Part shown: positions 1 to 8,981 of the stretch, in pieces
Layout: every line of letters starts with the position of its first letter
How positions within the stretch are numbered: the stretch's first letter is position 1
DNA from: Diplocloster agilis
GTDB lineage: Bacteria; Bacillota; Clostridia; Lachnospirales; Lachnospiraceae
DNA length: 64,000 nt
Direction: 5' to 3'
Assembly: GCF_019042275.1 (NCBI RefSeq)
Contig: NZ_JAHQCW010000025.1
Coordinates: 26,491-90,490, forward strand
The notes under the pieces: generated by a model
What the model was told of the DNA's origin: nothing
Seen by the model: only the letters and a program-made list of their open reading frames with translations
The model's database searches: none
Translations under genes and position numbers: made by a program

Positions 1-150
1 ATGGTCTACAGCTTCTTCGGACAATTCCAGCGAAGCTGGAACCTGGTCTGCGTTATCATGGTAATGATTATCGTGCCCATCATGATTGTCTATGCCTTCG
101 GCCAGAAGTACATTATCGCCGGTATGACATCCGGCGCGGTCAAAGGCTAA
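1..150 (+). CDS. Sugar ABC transporter permease, C-terminal end (partial)
   Basis: The reading frame is open from the window edge to TAA at 148-150, so only the last 49 residues are present. They contain one hydrophobic segment followed by a tail ending in GMTSGAVKG. This tail closely matches the C-terminus of MalG/UgpE-type CUT1 sugar permeases, which end in a GLTAGAVKG-like sequence. The ATG at position 1 is probably an internal Met, because the conserved family tail starts well upstream of it. The substrate cannot be judged from this fragment. A GGACATGTCC repeat array follows directly, then an oxidoreductase that is probably in the same sugar-use locus. Confidence 0.8.
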   Translation: MVYSFFGQFQRSWNLVCVIMVMIIVPIMIVYAFGQKYIIAGMTSGAVKG

Positions 151-159
151 TGCAAAAGG

Positions 160-231
160 GGACATGTCCAAATCGGTTTGGGACATGTCCAAACTGAAAT
201 GGACATGTCCCAAACCGGAATGGACATGTCC
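160..231. repeat. GGACATGTCC short tandem repeat array, copy 1
   Basis: Four copies of the perfect 10-bp palindrome GGACATGTCC start at 160, 181, 201 and 222, spaced 20-21 bp apart by variable CAAACYGRAA-type linkers. The array begins 9 bp after the permease stop codon and ends about 15 bp before the ribosome binding site of the next gene. A second array of the same unit lies at 10566-10658, also directly after a stop codon. The repeat length is too short for CRISPR. Role unknown. Confidence 0.85.
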
Positions 232-257
232 CAAATTAGAAAATTGAGGTGATTGAT

Positions 258-1502
258 ATGAGACAGATGAGATTGGGATTGATCGGCGCAGGGGAGCGGG
301 GAGCGAACTGCTACGCGCCGTACGCGCTGAAATACCCTGCGGAAGTAAAGTTTGTATGTGTGGCGGAACCGCAGGCCGACCGAAGGGATACCTTCGCGGA
401 TGCCCATCAGATCCCGCAGCAGATGAGGTTTGCCAACTGGCATGATCTGCTGAGCGCGGACCCGGAGCTGGACGGCGTGATTATCGCCACGCAGGATCAG
501 GAACACTACGAGCCGGCCATGGCCTGCATCGGGAAGGGGTATCATATCCTGCTGGAGAAACCTATGGCGGAGACGGCACAGAAGACCCAGGCGATTGTGG
601 ATGCCGCGAAAGAGAAAGGTATCCTGCTGATGGTATGCCATGTCCTCCGGCATACACCTTTCTTTAGGGCCATGAAAGACGTGATCGACAAGGGGACAAT
701 CGGTGAGGTGAAGTCGATTCATCACATTGAAAATATTGGCTACTGGCATTTTGCCCACAGCTATGTCAGGGGAAACTGGCATAATACGAAGGAAACAACG
801 CCGATGATCGTGGCGAAATGCTGCCATGACACGGATATCTTTAATTTCCTGCTGGGCGGGAAAAAATGTAAGAAAATATCTTCCTTCGGTTCCCTGTCCT
901 ATTTTACCAGGGCGAATATGCCGGAAGGAGCGACTGAGAATTGCATGGACGGATGTCCTCACAATAAGGATTGCATGTATTCTGCATACAAGTATCTGGA
1001 GGATAGAAAATCCCGGCAGAATTTCCGGGATATCGTGATGCGGACCGATGACAAACAGGCATTTCTGGAACACCTGAAGGAGAGCCCTTACAGCCGCTGC
1101 GTATATCAGTGTGATAACGACGCGGTGGAACGCCAGGTGGTGAACATCGAATATGAAGACGGCATTACCGTATCCTTCCAGGCCAGTGCGTTTACCATGG
1201 ATATCATCCGCCAGACGAAGATTATGGGAACCAAAGGTGAGATAGAGGGCTGTATCGATGATGATAAATTTGTGGTGAAAGATTTTGCATCCGGCAATGA
1301 GACGGAAGTAAAGGTACATACTCCGAAGACAATGCATTCAGGAGGGGACGAATGCATTATGCAGAATTTTGTACACGCGCTGGCTTATCCTGATCCGGAG
1401 AACCAGAAGCTTTCCGCAGAGCTGTCTCTGCAGGGGCATATCATGGCGTTCGCTGCGGAGTATTCCAGAGTACATGGGGGAGAGATTGTAGAGTTTGAAT
1501 AA
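258..1502 (+). CDS. Gfo/Idh/MocA family NAD(P)-dependent oxidoreductase
   Basis: The protein has 414 residues. Its N-terminal Rossmann fold carries GAGERG at about residues 10-15, and the EKP motif (LLEKPMAE) with the family's catalytic Lys is near residue 100. The C-terminal Gfo/Idh/MocA domain contains CCHDTD. A Cys-rich insertion (CMDGCPHNKDC) near residue 235 is seen in one subset of the family and may bind metal. The ATG at 258 is chosen over the upstream GTG at 249 because AGGTG at 246-250 is correctly spaced from it. Members oxidise or reduce sugars and inositols, so a role in using the imported sugar is inferred. The exact substrate is unknown. Confidence 0.9.
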   Translation: MRQMRLGLIGAGERGANCYAPYALKYPAEVKFVCVAEPQADRRDTFADAHQIPQQMRFANWHDLLSADPELDGVIIATQDQEHYEPAMACIGKGYHILLEKPMAETAQKTQAIVDAAKEKGILLMVCHVLRHTPFFRAMKDVIDKGTIGEVKSIHHIENIGYWHFAHSYVRGNWHNTKETTPMIVAKCCHDTDIFNFLLGGKKCKKISSFGSLSYFTRANMPEGATENCMDGCPHNKDCMYSAYKYLEDRKSRQNFRDIVMRTDDKQAFLEHLKESPYSRCVYQCDNDAVERQVVNIEYEDGITVSFQASAFTMDIIRQTKIMGTKGEIEGCIDDDKFVVKDFASGNETEVKVHTPKTMHSGGDECIMQNFVHALAYPDPENQKLSAELSLQGHIMAFAAEYSRVHGGEIVEFE

Positions 1503-1600
1503 ATAACAAGTTTGCGTTTATCGTACATAGGTTGTACTTGTATAGAGAAACCTTGCTGAGATGAAAATCCGGTGAGGTTTTTCATTTTTATGGAATACAG

Positions 1601-1645
1601 CAGGTCCCCAAAGTGCAAATATGACGAGGGGACCTGTCCTTTTTT
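1601..1645 (+). terminator. Intrinsic terminator after the oxidoreductase
   Basis: CAGGTCCCC (1601-1609) and GGGGACCTG (1628-1636) form a 9-bp stem, followed by TCC and six T residues (1640-1645). It lies between the plus-strand oxidoreductase and the end of the convergent minus-strand gene. The stem resembles the GGGGAC-type palindromes seen elsewhere in the window. Confidence 0.65.
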
Positions 1646-1647
1646 GC

Positions 1648-3147
1648 TTATTCCAGTAAATCCCAAAAATCACTATCGTTAGAAAACCCATACATTTCAA
1701 TATCCCAGCACGGCGCGCTCATCCAGCCACGTTGGATGACAGTTTCTCCTTCTTCCCCGCTGTTATAGTGGTAGGTAAATCCAAGCTCAAATCCGTCGGC
1801 TGTCAAAAAGTAGTTCACATAATACCTGCCATCCACAACCTCTCCATCCAGCATCCCGCGGAACTGTTCCTGGGTGAGACCGTTCAGTACCCGTGAACGG
1901 GGGACCTCCTGTAACATCCTGTCATACCAGAAGGACTGGAATGCATCATCCACATTTACAATATCGGAAAAAGTTTCGTACACCGTACCATCGTTCAGGT
2001 TCAGATTCAAGGTGCGGATGTCCAGAAACTCCAGCACTAAGGCGCCGGAAAAGTAGTGATCCTCGAAGACAATACTCAATAATTCCCCGCCCTGGTAAGT
2101 GACCCGGTACTGAACGTCGCTGGCGAAGTAGTACTGATTCAAACCTTCCAGGGAATCCATAAATTGGTCATCCCGCTCCAGATAAGTCCGGTTTGCGGTG
2201 GCCATGGCCATCGCTTTAATCTTTTCGTTGAGTTCGTCCGCGTTTTGAAGCCCCTCGATTCTTGGATAGAAGATGCGAAAATCCACAGTTTCTTTATCGG
2301 ATTCCGAATATTCGATATAGGACTCTTCCGTCAGGATATAAGGCAGATCGTCCGACTGATAGACAGGAAAATCAGCCAGAGTATCCAGATCCTCACTCTG
2401 GTCGTCCGGCTGTGGTTCTTCCATGCCGGGCTGCAGCCCCTCACCGTAGAAGCCCCCGCCGGGCGTATCGGAATAAGGAGTTTCCTGATAAGGGAGGATG
2501 GTGCCGGATGAATTTCCGAAGGTTTCCGACAGCCTGCTTTGCAGACGGTCCCATTCATTTTTCAGCCAGGAGCCTGCCGTGAGAACCAGAAATACGGAGA
2601 ACGCGAGGATTAAAAGCGTGCATGTGACGGATATAATGACAGCGAACGCGGTCCTTTTCCGGGTGTTTTGACTTTTCATATTACCAGGTAAGATCATGTA
2701 GTCCAAAGAGAGACAGGGGAAACCCTGCAGCGTTTGTTCCTTGCTGTATACCTGGAAGCCCAGACGGTTAAAGAGGGGCAGCATACTTTCGGTTGTATGG
2801 ACAGTAACCCGGGTTACCACCAGATCCCTTTCGCAGATTTTTAAGATTTCCGCGAACAAAAGCTCTTCGATCCCCTGATTCCGGTGTATATCCCGGACGC
2901 ACAGGCAGAGGATGTTCCCGGACGTGTCAAGGATCGAGACGCCGCAGAGCTCGCCCTGATCGCGGCATAGGATAAAGCGGTACTTCAAGGACTCTGCCAG
3001 ACCGGCTAATCCGTCCGGTGAAAACATATCCGTGTAACGCTGAATCAGTTGGGATGAATGGTTGAGCTGCGGATCCTTATGTAACGTATCCAGGATAAAA
3101 GAGGATATGACAGGGAGCTGTTCCTTTCGAAAGCTTATGATTTCCAT
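1648..3147 (-). CDS. GNAT N-acetyltransferase domain fused to membrane-anchored RsiV/DUF3298-like domain
   Basis: The protein has 499 residues. Residues 1 to about 150 read as a GNAT acetyltransferase domain, with a degenerate acetyl-CoA loop (RDIHRNQGIEELLF) and a typical MLPLFNRLGFQVY end. One transmembrane helix follows at about 168-190, then a Pro/Asp-rich linker. Residues of about 265-495 resemble the extracytoplasmic DUF4163/DUF3298 domain known from the anti-sigma factor RsiV. This domain order would put the acetyltransferase in the cytoplasm and the C-terminal domain outside. The start ATG at 3147 has a strong GGAGG site. The gene stands alone and converges on the oxidoreductase. Domain calls are by eye and the function is unknown. 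Confidence 0.7.
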   Translation of the reverse strand: MEIISFRKEQLPVISSFILDTLHKDPQLNHSSQLIQRYTDMFSPDGLAGLAESLKYRFILCRDQGELCGVSILDTSGNILCLCVRDIHRNQGIEELLFAEILKICERDLVVTRVTVHTTESMLPLFNRLGFQVYSKEQTLQGFPCLSLDYMILPGNMKSQNTRKRTAFAVIISVTCTLLILAFSVFLVLTAGSWLKNEWDRLQSRLSETFGNSSGTILPYQETPYSDTPGGGFYGEGLQPGMEEPQPDDQSEDLDTLADFPVYQSDDLPYILTEESYIEYSESDKETVDFRIFYPRIEGLQNADELNEKIKAMAMATANRTYLERDDQFMDSLEGLNQYYFASDVQYRVTYQGGELLSIVFEDHYFSGALVLEFLDIRTLNLNLNDGTVYETFSDIVNVDDAFQSFWYDRMLQEVPRSRVLNGLTQEQFRGMLDGEVVDGRYYVNYFLTADGFELGFTYHYNSGEEGETVIQRGWMSAPCWDIEMYGFSNDSDFWDLLE

Positions 3148-3682
3148 ATGAATACCTCCGGGGTTATGATTAGTAGAAATATCTTATCATAAAAGTTGTT
3201 AACTAACAGGCTGAATATTGGATGATCGTTATCCGTACGATAGGATGATAAATAACTAATTTATTTTCAATACTAACACAGTAGTAAACTTCACACAATA
3301 CTGCGCATAATGCAGAGTGACAAGTGAAATGCGCAAAAAATAAAGAATAAAAACTTCACGGATTTCGAAGTTAAAGTGCGCATAAAAAACAAACAAAACC
3401 ATCAATACTTAGAATTAATGACGAAAAAATAAAAACAAATCCAATAAAAATGAGAAAAAATACATAGAAACATGCGCAAAATGCGCAAACCAAAAGGAAT
3501 ATATGCACAAATACATATTAAAAAATATAATAAAAAGAGTAATGAATTTCAAACTGTATACGAAAAAAGTTCCTTTCAGAACCTTGAATGAATCAAGATT
3601 CTTTTTGTTTATCCCCATATTTTGATTTATAAGCACAGCTTAATAGTCGGAATTGCGCATCAATTTTGCGCAAAAAATGTCG

Positions 3683-3711
3683 TTGACAGATAATTTCAGG
3701 TGTAATAAGCT
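3683..3711 (+). promoter_or_regulatory. Candidate promoter of the first CUT2 sugar operon
   Basis: TTGACA at 3683-3688 is followed after 17 bp by the weak -10 hexamer TAAGCT at 3706-3711. The LacI-type operator at 3793-3808 would lie about 80 bp downstream of the start point, which allows roadblock-type repression. Confidence 0.4.
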
Positions 3712-3792
3712 AGAGTTATCCAGAGGGAAAACTTCATAGGCATCAGATAGTAGCACATATTGTATTTCCGCTACTATTTTTTATTCCTGATT

Positions 3793-3808
3793 GCGCAATC
3801 GATTGCTC
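3793..3808. promoter_or_regulatory. LacI-family operator, copy 1
   Basis: GCGCAATCGATTGCTC is an inverted repeat around a central CG, the usual form of LacI/GalR operators. Near-identical sites occur at 8868-8883 and 10731-10746. Two paralogous LacI regulators are encoded nearby (7800 and 10881), so control of the following sugar operon by one or both is inferred. Confidence 0.65.
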
Positions 3809-3906
3809 ATATCTGAAAAATGAGTCCGAGCGGTCGGATAAACTTATGAAGCATATGAAAAAGGTAACCGGTGGAAGGAACAGCAAGGAGAAAGAGGTGA
3901 TAGGAA

Positions 3907-5409
3907 ATGGCTGGAGAACTAATCAAAATGGAGCATATCTGCAAAGAGTTTCCGGGAGTTAAAGCGCTGGATGATGTGACCTTTGAACTCAAAGCAGGGG
4001 AAGTACATGCTCTGGTCGGCGAAAACGGTGCGGGGAAATCCACATTGATGAAGGTGCTGACCGGCGTCTACACGAAGGATTCCGGCAAGATCCTGCTGAA
4101 CGGGGAGGAAATCAGCATTAACAATGTAAGAGATGCACAGCGAAAAGGCATCATCATGATCCATCAGGAGTTAAATCTGATGAACCATCTGACAGCTGCG
4201 CAGAACATTTTCATTGGACGGGAGTACAAGACAAAAGCCAAGGTTTTCCTGGATGCCAAGTCACAGAACCAGGAAGCCAAAAAGTTATTCGAGAGACTGA
4301 ATCAGGATATTGATCCCACAGTAAAGGTTGGGGATTTAACCGTAGCCAAACAGCAGATGGTAGAGATAGCCAAAGCGCTTTCATATGATTCCAAGATTCT
4401 GATTATGGATGAGCCCACCGCGGCGTTAACGGACAACGAGATCGAAGACCTGTTCCGGGTCATTCGGATGCTGCGTGAAGAGGGGCGGGCGATTATACAT
4501 ATTTCCCACAGGCTGGAAGAGCTGAAACAGATCTCGGACCGGATCACAGTAATGCGGGACGGCGGCTATGTGGATACCGTGAATACGAAGGATACCTCCA
4601 TCGACCAGATTATCAAGATGATGGTCGGCCGGGAAATATTTGTTACAAAACAGGATGCATTTACGCAGAAAGACAATAAAGTTACCCTGGAGGTCCGGAA
4701 TCTGAATGCCGGCCGTATGGTCCGGAATGTGACGTTCCAGGCCAGAGAGGGAGAGATCCTGGGGCTGGCCGGCCTGGTGGGAGCGGGAAGGACAGAGACG
4801 GCCCGTGCCATATTCGGCGCCGATCCCCACGAGAGCGGAGAGATCCTGGTACACGGCAAGCCTGTGAAGATCAGCTCTCCCAGCGACGCAGTAAACGCAG
4901 GGATCGCTTATTTGTCCGAGGACCGGAAGCGGTACGGACTGGCGCTGGGGCTTTCGGTAGATGAAAATGTCTGTATGGCGGATATGACAGACTTCCTGAA
5001 AGCGCTGGTATTTATCAACTTTAAAAAGTCTCGTGACAATACGACAAAGCAAAAAGAATCGCTGAGCATCAAAACTCCTTCAATTAAACAGAAGGTAAAA
5101 CTTCTATCAGGTGGAAATCAGCAAAAGGTCGTACTTGCCAAATGGCTGACCCGGAATTCCGATATTCTGATCTTTGATGAACCGACCAGAGGTATCGATA
5201 TCGGAGCAAAGAATGAAATCTACAAGCTGATGAATCAGCTGGCGGCTGAGGGCAAAACGATCATCGTGATCTCATCGGAATTGCCGGAGATTATAAGAAC
5301 CTGCCACAGAGTTCTGGTTATGTGCGAGGGCAGAATCACCGGAGAGGTGACGGGAGACGAAATTGATCAAAATGTCATCATGGGATATGCCACCAAACGA
5401 GAGGCATAA
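3907..5409 (+). CDS. Sugar ABC transporter ATP-binding protein (RbsA/MglA type)
   Basis: The protein has 500 residues and the double-ATPase layout of CUT2 importers. The first half has Walker A GENGAGKST near residue 38 and Walker B ILIMDEPTAAL. The second half has the family's degenerate P-loop (GLVGAGRTE), the signature LSGGNQQKV and Walker B ILIFDEPTRGID. It powers import of a monosaccharide such as ribose, galactose or a related sugar; the substrate cannot be fixed from sequence. It is the first gene of an operon with the permease (20-bp gap) and the binding lipoprotein. A LacI-type operator lies about 100 bp upstream. Confidence 0.95.
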   Translation: MAGELIKMEHICKEFPGVKALDDVTFELKAGEVHALVGENGAGKSTLMKVLTGVYTKDSGKILLNGEEISINNVRDAQRKGIIMIHQELNLMNHLTAAQNIFIGREYKTKAKVFLDAKSQNQEAKKLFERLNQDIDPTVKVGDLTVAKQQMVEIAKALSYDSKILIMDEPTAALTDNEIEDLFRVIRMLREEGRAIIHISHRLEELKQISDRITVMRDGGYVDTVNTKDTSIDQIIKMMVGREIFVTKQDAFTQKDNKVTLEVRNLNAGRMVRNVTFQAREGEILGLAGLVGAGRTETARAIFGADPHESGEILVHGKPVKISSPSDAVNAGIAYLSEDRKRYGLALGLSVDENVCMADMTDFLKALVFINFKKSRDNTTKQKESLSIKTPSIKQKVKLLSGGNQQKVVLAKWLTRNSDILIFDEPTRGIDIGAKNEIYKLMNQLAAEGKTIIVISSELPEIIRTCHRVLVMCEGRITGEVTGDEIDQNVIMGYATKREA

Positions 5410-5429
5410 GGGAGAAGGAGGAAAGAACA

Positions 5430-6395
5430 ATGAAAGTAAAAAGTTTATTGAAAAATAAAGATGTTTCCCACAAACTTATTATACTGGCTACCTTTTTTCT
5501 GCTGGTTATCTTTTTCAGCATTATGAAGCCCAGCTACGCCAGTTATGACAACATCATGACGATCCTGCTGGCCACCTGTGTAAACGGGCTGCTGGCTCTG
5601 GGATGTTCCTTCGTTATTATCACAGGAGGAATCGATATATCCGTTGGTACGGTTATGACATTTTCCTGCGTTATGAGCGGTACGGCGTTTACTGTCTGGC
5701 ATTTTCCGATCTGGCTTGCGATCCTGTTCGGATTCCTGGTAGGAACCCTGTGTGGCGCTATTAACGGATTCGCCGTAGCTAAGATGATGCTTCCGCCGTT
5801 TATTGCCACCATGGCCATGCAGATGATTACAAAAGGCCTTTCCCTGGTAGTCTCCGGCATCAAACCCGTCTATTTTACAGGAGCGGACGGATACCAGAAC
5901 ATCGCGATCGGCGAATTTTTAGGGATACCCGGTTTCTACAATGCGATTATTATTCTGGTGATTGCGGCGATAGTCGCACACATATTGTTCTCCAGAATCC
6001 TGATCGGACGGTATGATCTGGCGATCGGCTCCAATGAGGAGGCGGCCAGGCTCTCCGGTATCAAGGTAAATCAGTGGAAAATCGGCATCTATGCTCTCTG
6101 CGGCCTGTTCTGCGGCGTAGCGGGACTGGTTATGTCCTCCCGTTTGAATTCGGCACAGCCTCAGCTGGGCCCCGGATATGAACTGGAAGCCATCGCGGCG
6201 GCCGTAATCGGAGGCAACTCCCTGACCGGCGGCGAGGGAAGTATCGTGGGAACCCTGATCGGTGCATTGATCATCAGCTCTTTGACCAATGGACTTCGGA
6301 TCATGGCCGTATCCACCGAGATACAGTCGGCCATCGTCGGCCTGGTATTGGCTCTGGCCGTATTCTTTGACCAGATGAGAAGAAAAAAAGGCTGA
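5430..6395 (+). CDS. Sugar ABC transporter permease (RbsC type)
   Basis: A 321-residue integral membrane protein of the BPD_transp_2 family with about 8-10 hydrophobic segments. It has the typical family stretches GGIDISVGT near residue 70 and GGNSLTGGEGS near residue 265. It forms the membrane channel of the CUT2 importer with the ATPase encoded directly upstream. The start follows a strong GGAGGAAAG site. A small GCCC/GGGC hairpin sits in the 70-bp gap before the binding-protein gene and may help set relative expression. Confidence 0.94.
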   Translation: MKVKSLLKNKDVSHKLIILATFFLLVIFFSIMKPSYASYDNIMTILLATCVNGLLALGCSFVIITGGIDISVGTVMTFSCVMSGTAFTVWHFPIWLAILFGFLVGTLCGAINGFAVAKMMLPPFIATMAMQMITKGLSLVVSGIKPVYFTGADGYQNIAIGEFLGIPGFYNAIIILVIAAIVAHILFSRILIGRYDLAIGSNEEAARLSGIKVNQWKIGIYALCGLFCGVAGLVMSSRLNSAQPQLGPGYELEAIAAAVIGGNSLTGGEGSIVGTLIGALIISSLTNGLRIMAVSTEIQSAIVGLVLALAVFFDQMRRKKG

Positions 6396-6465
6396 TCTAA
6401 CGGCTATCAGCCCATAAGGGCTTAGCATATACCATTACTTATCAAAATAAAAGGAGGTAAAAGTA

Positions 6466-7506
6466 ATGAAAAAGTTATTAGCAGTTCTCTTAACCTTAAC
6501 GATGGTGGCAGGCGCTGCCGTAGGATGCGGTTCCAAAAGTGAGGAACCGGCAAAAAGTGAACCCGCGCAGAACGAAGATGCATCGGCCCAGGCTCCCGCA
6601 GATGCAGACACTTCCGCTCCCGCAGCCGATGGTGAAGAACCCTATATAGCTATGATCGCGCTGGGATTCTCACATCAGTTCTGGCAGGCGGTAAAATCCG
6701 GCGCTGATCAGGCTGCTGCTGATTTGGGCGTGAAAATTACTTTTGAAGGGCCGGAACAGGAGACTATGGTAGACAAACAGGTCGACATGCTGAAAACCGC
6801 GCTGGGGAACAATCCGTCAGCAGTGTGTATGGCAGCAATTGACAATGAAGCCGTAGCCGGTATTCTTCAGGAAGCAAAAGGAAAAGGAATCAAAGTGGTA
6901 GGTTTTGACGCTGGTGTCGGAGAAGCGGAATCTGAGGCGAAATGTTCCACCGACAGTTTGGCAGCCGGCGCGCTGGCAGCAGAACATGCGGCTGAGCTTC
7001 TGGGAGGAAAAGGAAAAATTGGTATTGTCGGACATTCCCAGACAGTTGTTGACGCAGTGGAAAGAGTTGTTGGGTTCAAAGATAAAATAGCGGCGGACTA
7101 TCCGGATATCGAGATCGTCGATGAGCAGTATGGAGAAGGCGACCACTTAAAATCCGCAGAAGTTGCTAAAAGTATGATGCAGGCGAATCCGGATATCCAG
7201 TTGATTTATACATCCAACGAAGGAGCTTGCGTGGGCGCTTATAATGGCCTGAAAGAAGCAAATAAGTTAAAAGATGTTAAACTGGTAGGTTTTGACTCTT
7301 CCGCAGCTATGAAAGAAGCGATCAAAAGCGGAGAAATCGCAGGAGCTATTACCCAGGATCCGGTTGGGATGGGTTACAAGACAATTGAAACCGCAGTGAA
7401 GCTGATGAATGGAGAGAGTGTTGAATCCTTTATCGATACCGGATGTTACTGGTATGACGCCAGCAATATGGACGATCCGAAAATAGCGCCGTTACTGTAC
7501 GATTAA
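6466..7506 (+). CDS. Sugar-binding lipoprotein of CUT2 ABC transporter (RbsB type)
   Basis: The protein has 346 residues. A lipoprotein signal peptide ends in the lipobox AAVGC, with lipidated Cys at about residue 21. A Ser/Ala/Pro/Glu-rich linker follows, then a periplasmic-binding-protein domain of the ribose/galactose group (IALGFSHQFWQAVKSGA, then repeated GGKGKIGIVGHS-like strands). It captures the sugar outside the membrane and hands it to the permease. Its own GGAGG site and a separating intergenic hairpin fit the usual higher expression of binding proteins. It is the last gene of the operon. The substrate is unknown. Confidence 0.93.
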   Translation: MKKLLAVLLTLTMVAGAAVGCGSKSEEPAKSEPAQNEDASAQAPADADTSAPAADGEEPYIAMIALGFSHQFWQAVKSGADQAAADLGVKITFEGPEQETMVDKQVDMLKTALGNNPSAVCMAAIDNEAVAGILQEAKGKGIKVVGFDAGVGEAESEAKCSTDSLAAGALAAEHAAELLGGKGKIGIVGHSQTVVDAVERVVGFKDKIAADYPDIEIVDEQYGEGDHLKSAEVAKSMMQANPDIQLIYTSNEGACVGAYNGLKEANKLKDVKLVGFDSSAAMKEAIKSGEIAGAITQDPVGMGYKTIETAVKLMNGESVESFIDTGCYWYDASNMDDPKIAPLLYD

Positions 7507-7647
7507 GCAGCAAGAACCTGTAAAGACTGTCATAGGAAGAAAAACGATCCGGAGAAAGGGTCCGTACCGCTAAACTGCGCAAAGAAGCTGGTAAAATCAG
7601 CGCAAAAAGCTGGTTGCAGCACTGGTTGCAGCGCAAACGGATTAGGA

Positions 7648-7676
7648 TTGCGCATAAAATGGAATAATGTTACAAT
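7648..7676 (+). promoter_or_regulatory. Candidate promoter of LacI regulator 1
   Basis: TTGCGC (7648-7653), a 17-bp spacer and TACAAT (7671-7676). The -35 overlaps one of about five GCGCA motifs clustered between 7570 and 7730. This suggests possible autoregulation. Confidence 0.5.
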
Positions 7677-7799
7677 TTAAGCAACCATATCCATAACATA
7701 CCGGAATAAAAGCATCTCGCGCAAAGGATCCTTTATACCCCTCTTCTTTACGAAAGCGGCAGAGGATCGATATGGAAATTCTAAAATACAGGAGAAACT

Positions 7800-8810
7800 A
7801 TGAGCGCAACACTAAAAGATATCGCCGAATATCTGGGATTATCTACCTCAAGCGTATCCAGAGTATTGAATAACAAAGGGCGGATCAGTGAGGAGACCCG
7901 GAAAAAAGTTTTGGAAGCTGCAGAGAAATTTCATTATCGTCCGAATGAGACAGCCCGGGAATTAAAGATGCAGAGGAGCTCCACCGTTGGAGTGATCATC
8001 CCGGATGTGGCCAATACTTTTTATGTGAAAATGCTGAAAAGTATGGATCAGATGTTGTGGGACGCCGGCTACAGTATTATATTCTGTGACACGAATGAGA
8101 ATATTGAACGGGAAAAGGCTTATTTTGAACTGCTGAAGTCCAAGAAAGTAAGCGGAATGATCATCGCGACAACGTGTAAGAGCGATATCTATGAAAAAGA
8201 AAGCAAGCTTGGAAACTATGTATTTGTGGATAATGCGCCGTATATTACGAATAAACCATATTCCTTTGTAAGCGTGGACAATGAGCGGGCATCCTATGAA
8301 TTGACACAGAAAATCATCGAACACGGCCACCGTGACATCGCTATGATCAGCGGAAACCTGGATGAATCTTCCAGCAACGACCGTGTGGCGGGATTCAAAA
8401 ACTGCCTGTCGGATTACGGAATACCCTTCAATCCAAAACGGCATTACATAGGCGACTGCCATTATGACAGCGGGTATGAAATTACAAAAAAACTAATCGA
8501 GCACGACAATCTTCCTTCTATAATATATGCCCATAATAACGTAGAGGGCTTCGGTGCAATGTATGCGCTGAAAGAGGCGGGCATCCGGATACCGGAAGAT
8601 GTTTCCCTTGTCTGCTTTGACGGACAGGACGACGCAAGGCTGATTGAACCGGTATTCACAGGAGTAAGCCAGCCGATAGAGCGGATTGGCGAGACCGCTG
8701 TACAGATGATCATTGACAATCTGAAAAACGATGGAAATCATTTTAAAACCGTTACAAATTTTCTGGATTATACATTTATTGAGGGAAGATCACTGAAAAA
8801 AATCAATTAA
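7800..8810 (+). CDS. LacI family transcriptional regulator 1
   Basis: The protein has 336 residues. The N-terminal LacI helix-turn-helix reads ATLKDIAEYLGLSTSSVSRV at residues 3-22, and the hinge reads NETARELKMQRSSTVGVIIP. It is followed by a periplasmic-binding-protein-like effector domain. The central effector-domain strands (SMDQMLWDAGYSIIFCDTNE) are closely parallel to those of the regulator at 10881, so the two are paralogs. It lies directly after the sugar importer and before a hairpin operator at 8861-8890. It is inferred to repress the importer and the following genes in the absence of a sugar signal. Confidence 0.93.
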   Translation: MSATLKDIAEYLGLSTSSVSRVLNNKGRISEETRKKVLEAAEKFHYRPNETARELKMQRSSTVGVIIPDVANTFYVKMLKSMDQMLWDAGYSIIFCDTNENIEREKAYFELLKSKKVSGMIIATTCKSDIYEKESKLGNYVFVDNAPYITNKPYSFVSVDNERASYELTQKIIEHGHRDIAMISGNLDESSSNDRVAGFKNCLSDYGIPFNPKRHYIGDCHYDSGYEITKKLIEHDNLPSIIYAHNNVEGFGAMYALKEAGIRIPEDVSLVCFDGQDDARLIEPVFTGVSQPIERIGETAVQMIIDNLKNDGNHFKTVTNFLDYTFIEGRSLKKIN

Positions 8811-8860
8811 TCAGCCGCTTCGGCAGAGGCGAATAGCAAAAAAGATTACAGTGGTGGTTT

Positions 8861-8890
8861 AACGGGTGAGCAAACGATTGCTCACCCGTT
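8861..8890. promoter_or_regulatory. LacI-family operator, copy 2, inside a 13-bp hairpin
   Basis: AACGGGTGAGCAA and TTGCTCACCCGTT form a perfect 13-bp inverted repeat with a 4-nt loop. The core GAGCAAACGATTGCTC (8868-8883) matches the operators at 3793 and 10731. No T-run follows on the plus strand, so it does not look like an ordinary terminator. It sits between the LacI gene and the ASRT-family gene and could control the latter. Confidence 0.6.
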
Positions 8891-8981
8891 GTGCAAAAAA
8901 GAGAACTGTATAAAACAGTACGTGCATTCTGGAATTTCCATAATTTCAGGGAACATGCATGTTGAAGACAGGAGACGAAAC

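Larger units (their letters stand above)
3148..3906. other. AT-rich intergenic regulatory region with many GCGCA motifs
   Basis: No convincing gene is present. GCGCA occurs about eight times between 3300 and 3800, mostly as TGCGCAAA or TGCGCAT, in sequence that is otherwise very AT-rich. The region ends with a candidate promoter (3683-3711) and a LacI-type operator (3793-3808) ahead of the sugar ABC operon. Confidence 0.6.

Noticed and set aside
160..231. CRISPR-like array of GGACATGTCC
   Set aside because: The repeat is only 10 bp with roughly 10-bp linkers that are themselves similar, too short for any CRISPR type.
4426..5052. 208-residue minus-strand frame opposite the ABC ATPase gene
   Set aside because: It is antisense to a clear RbsA-type gene, has no family features and follows from codon bias.
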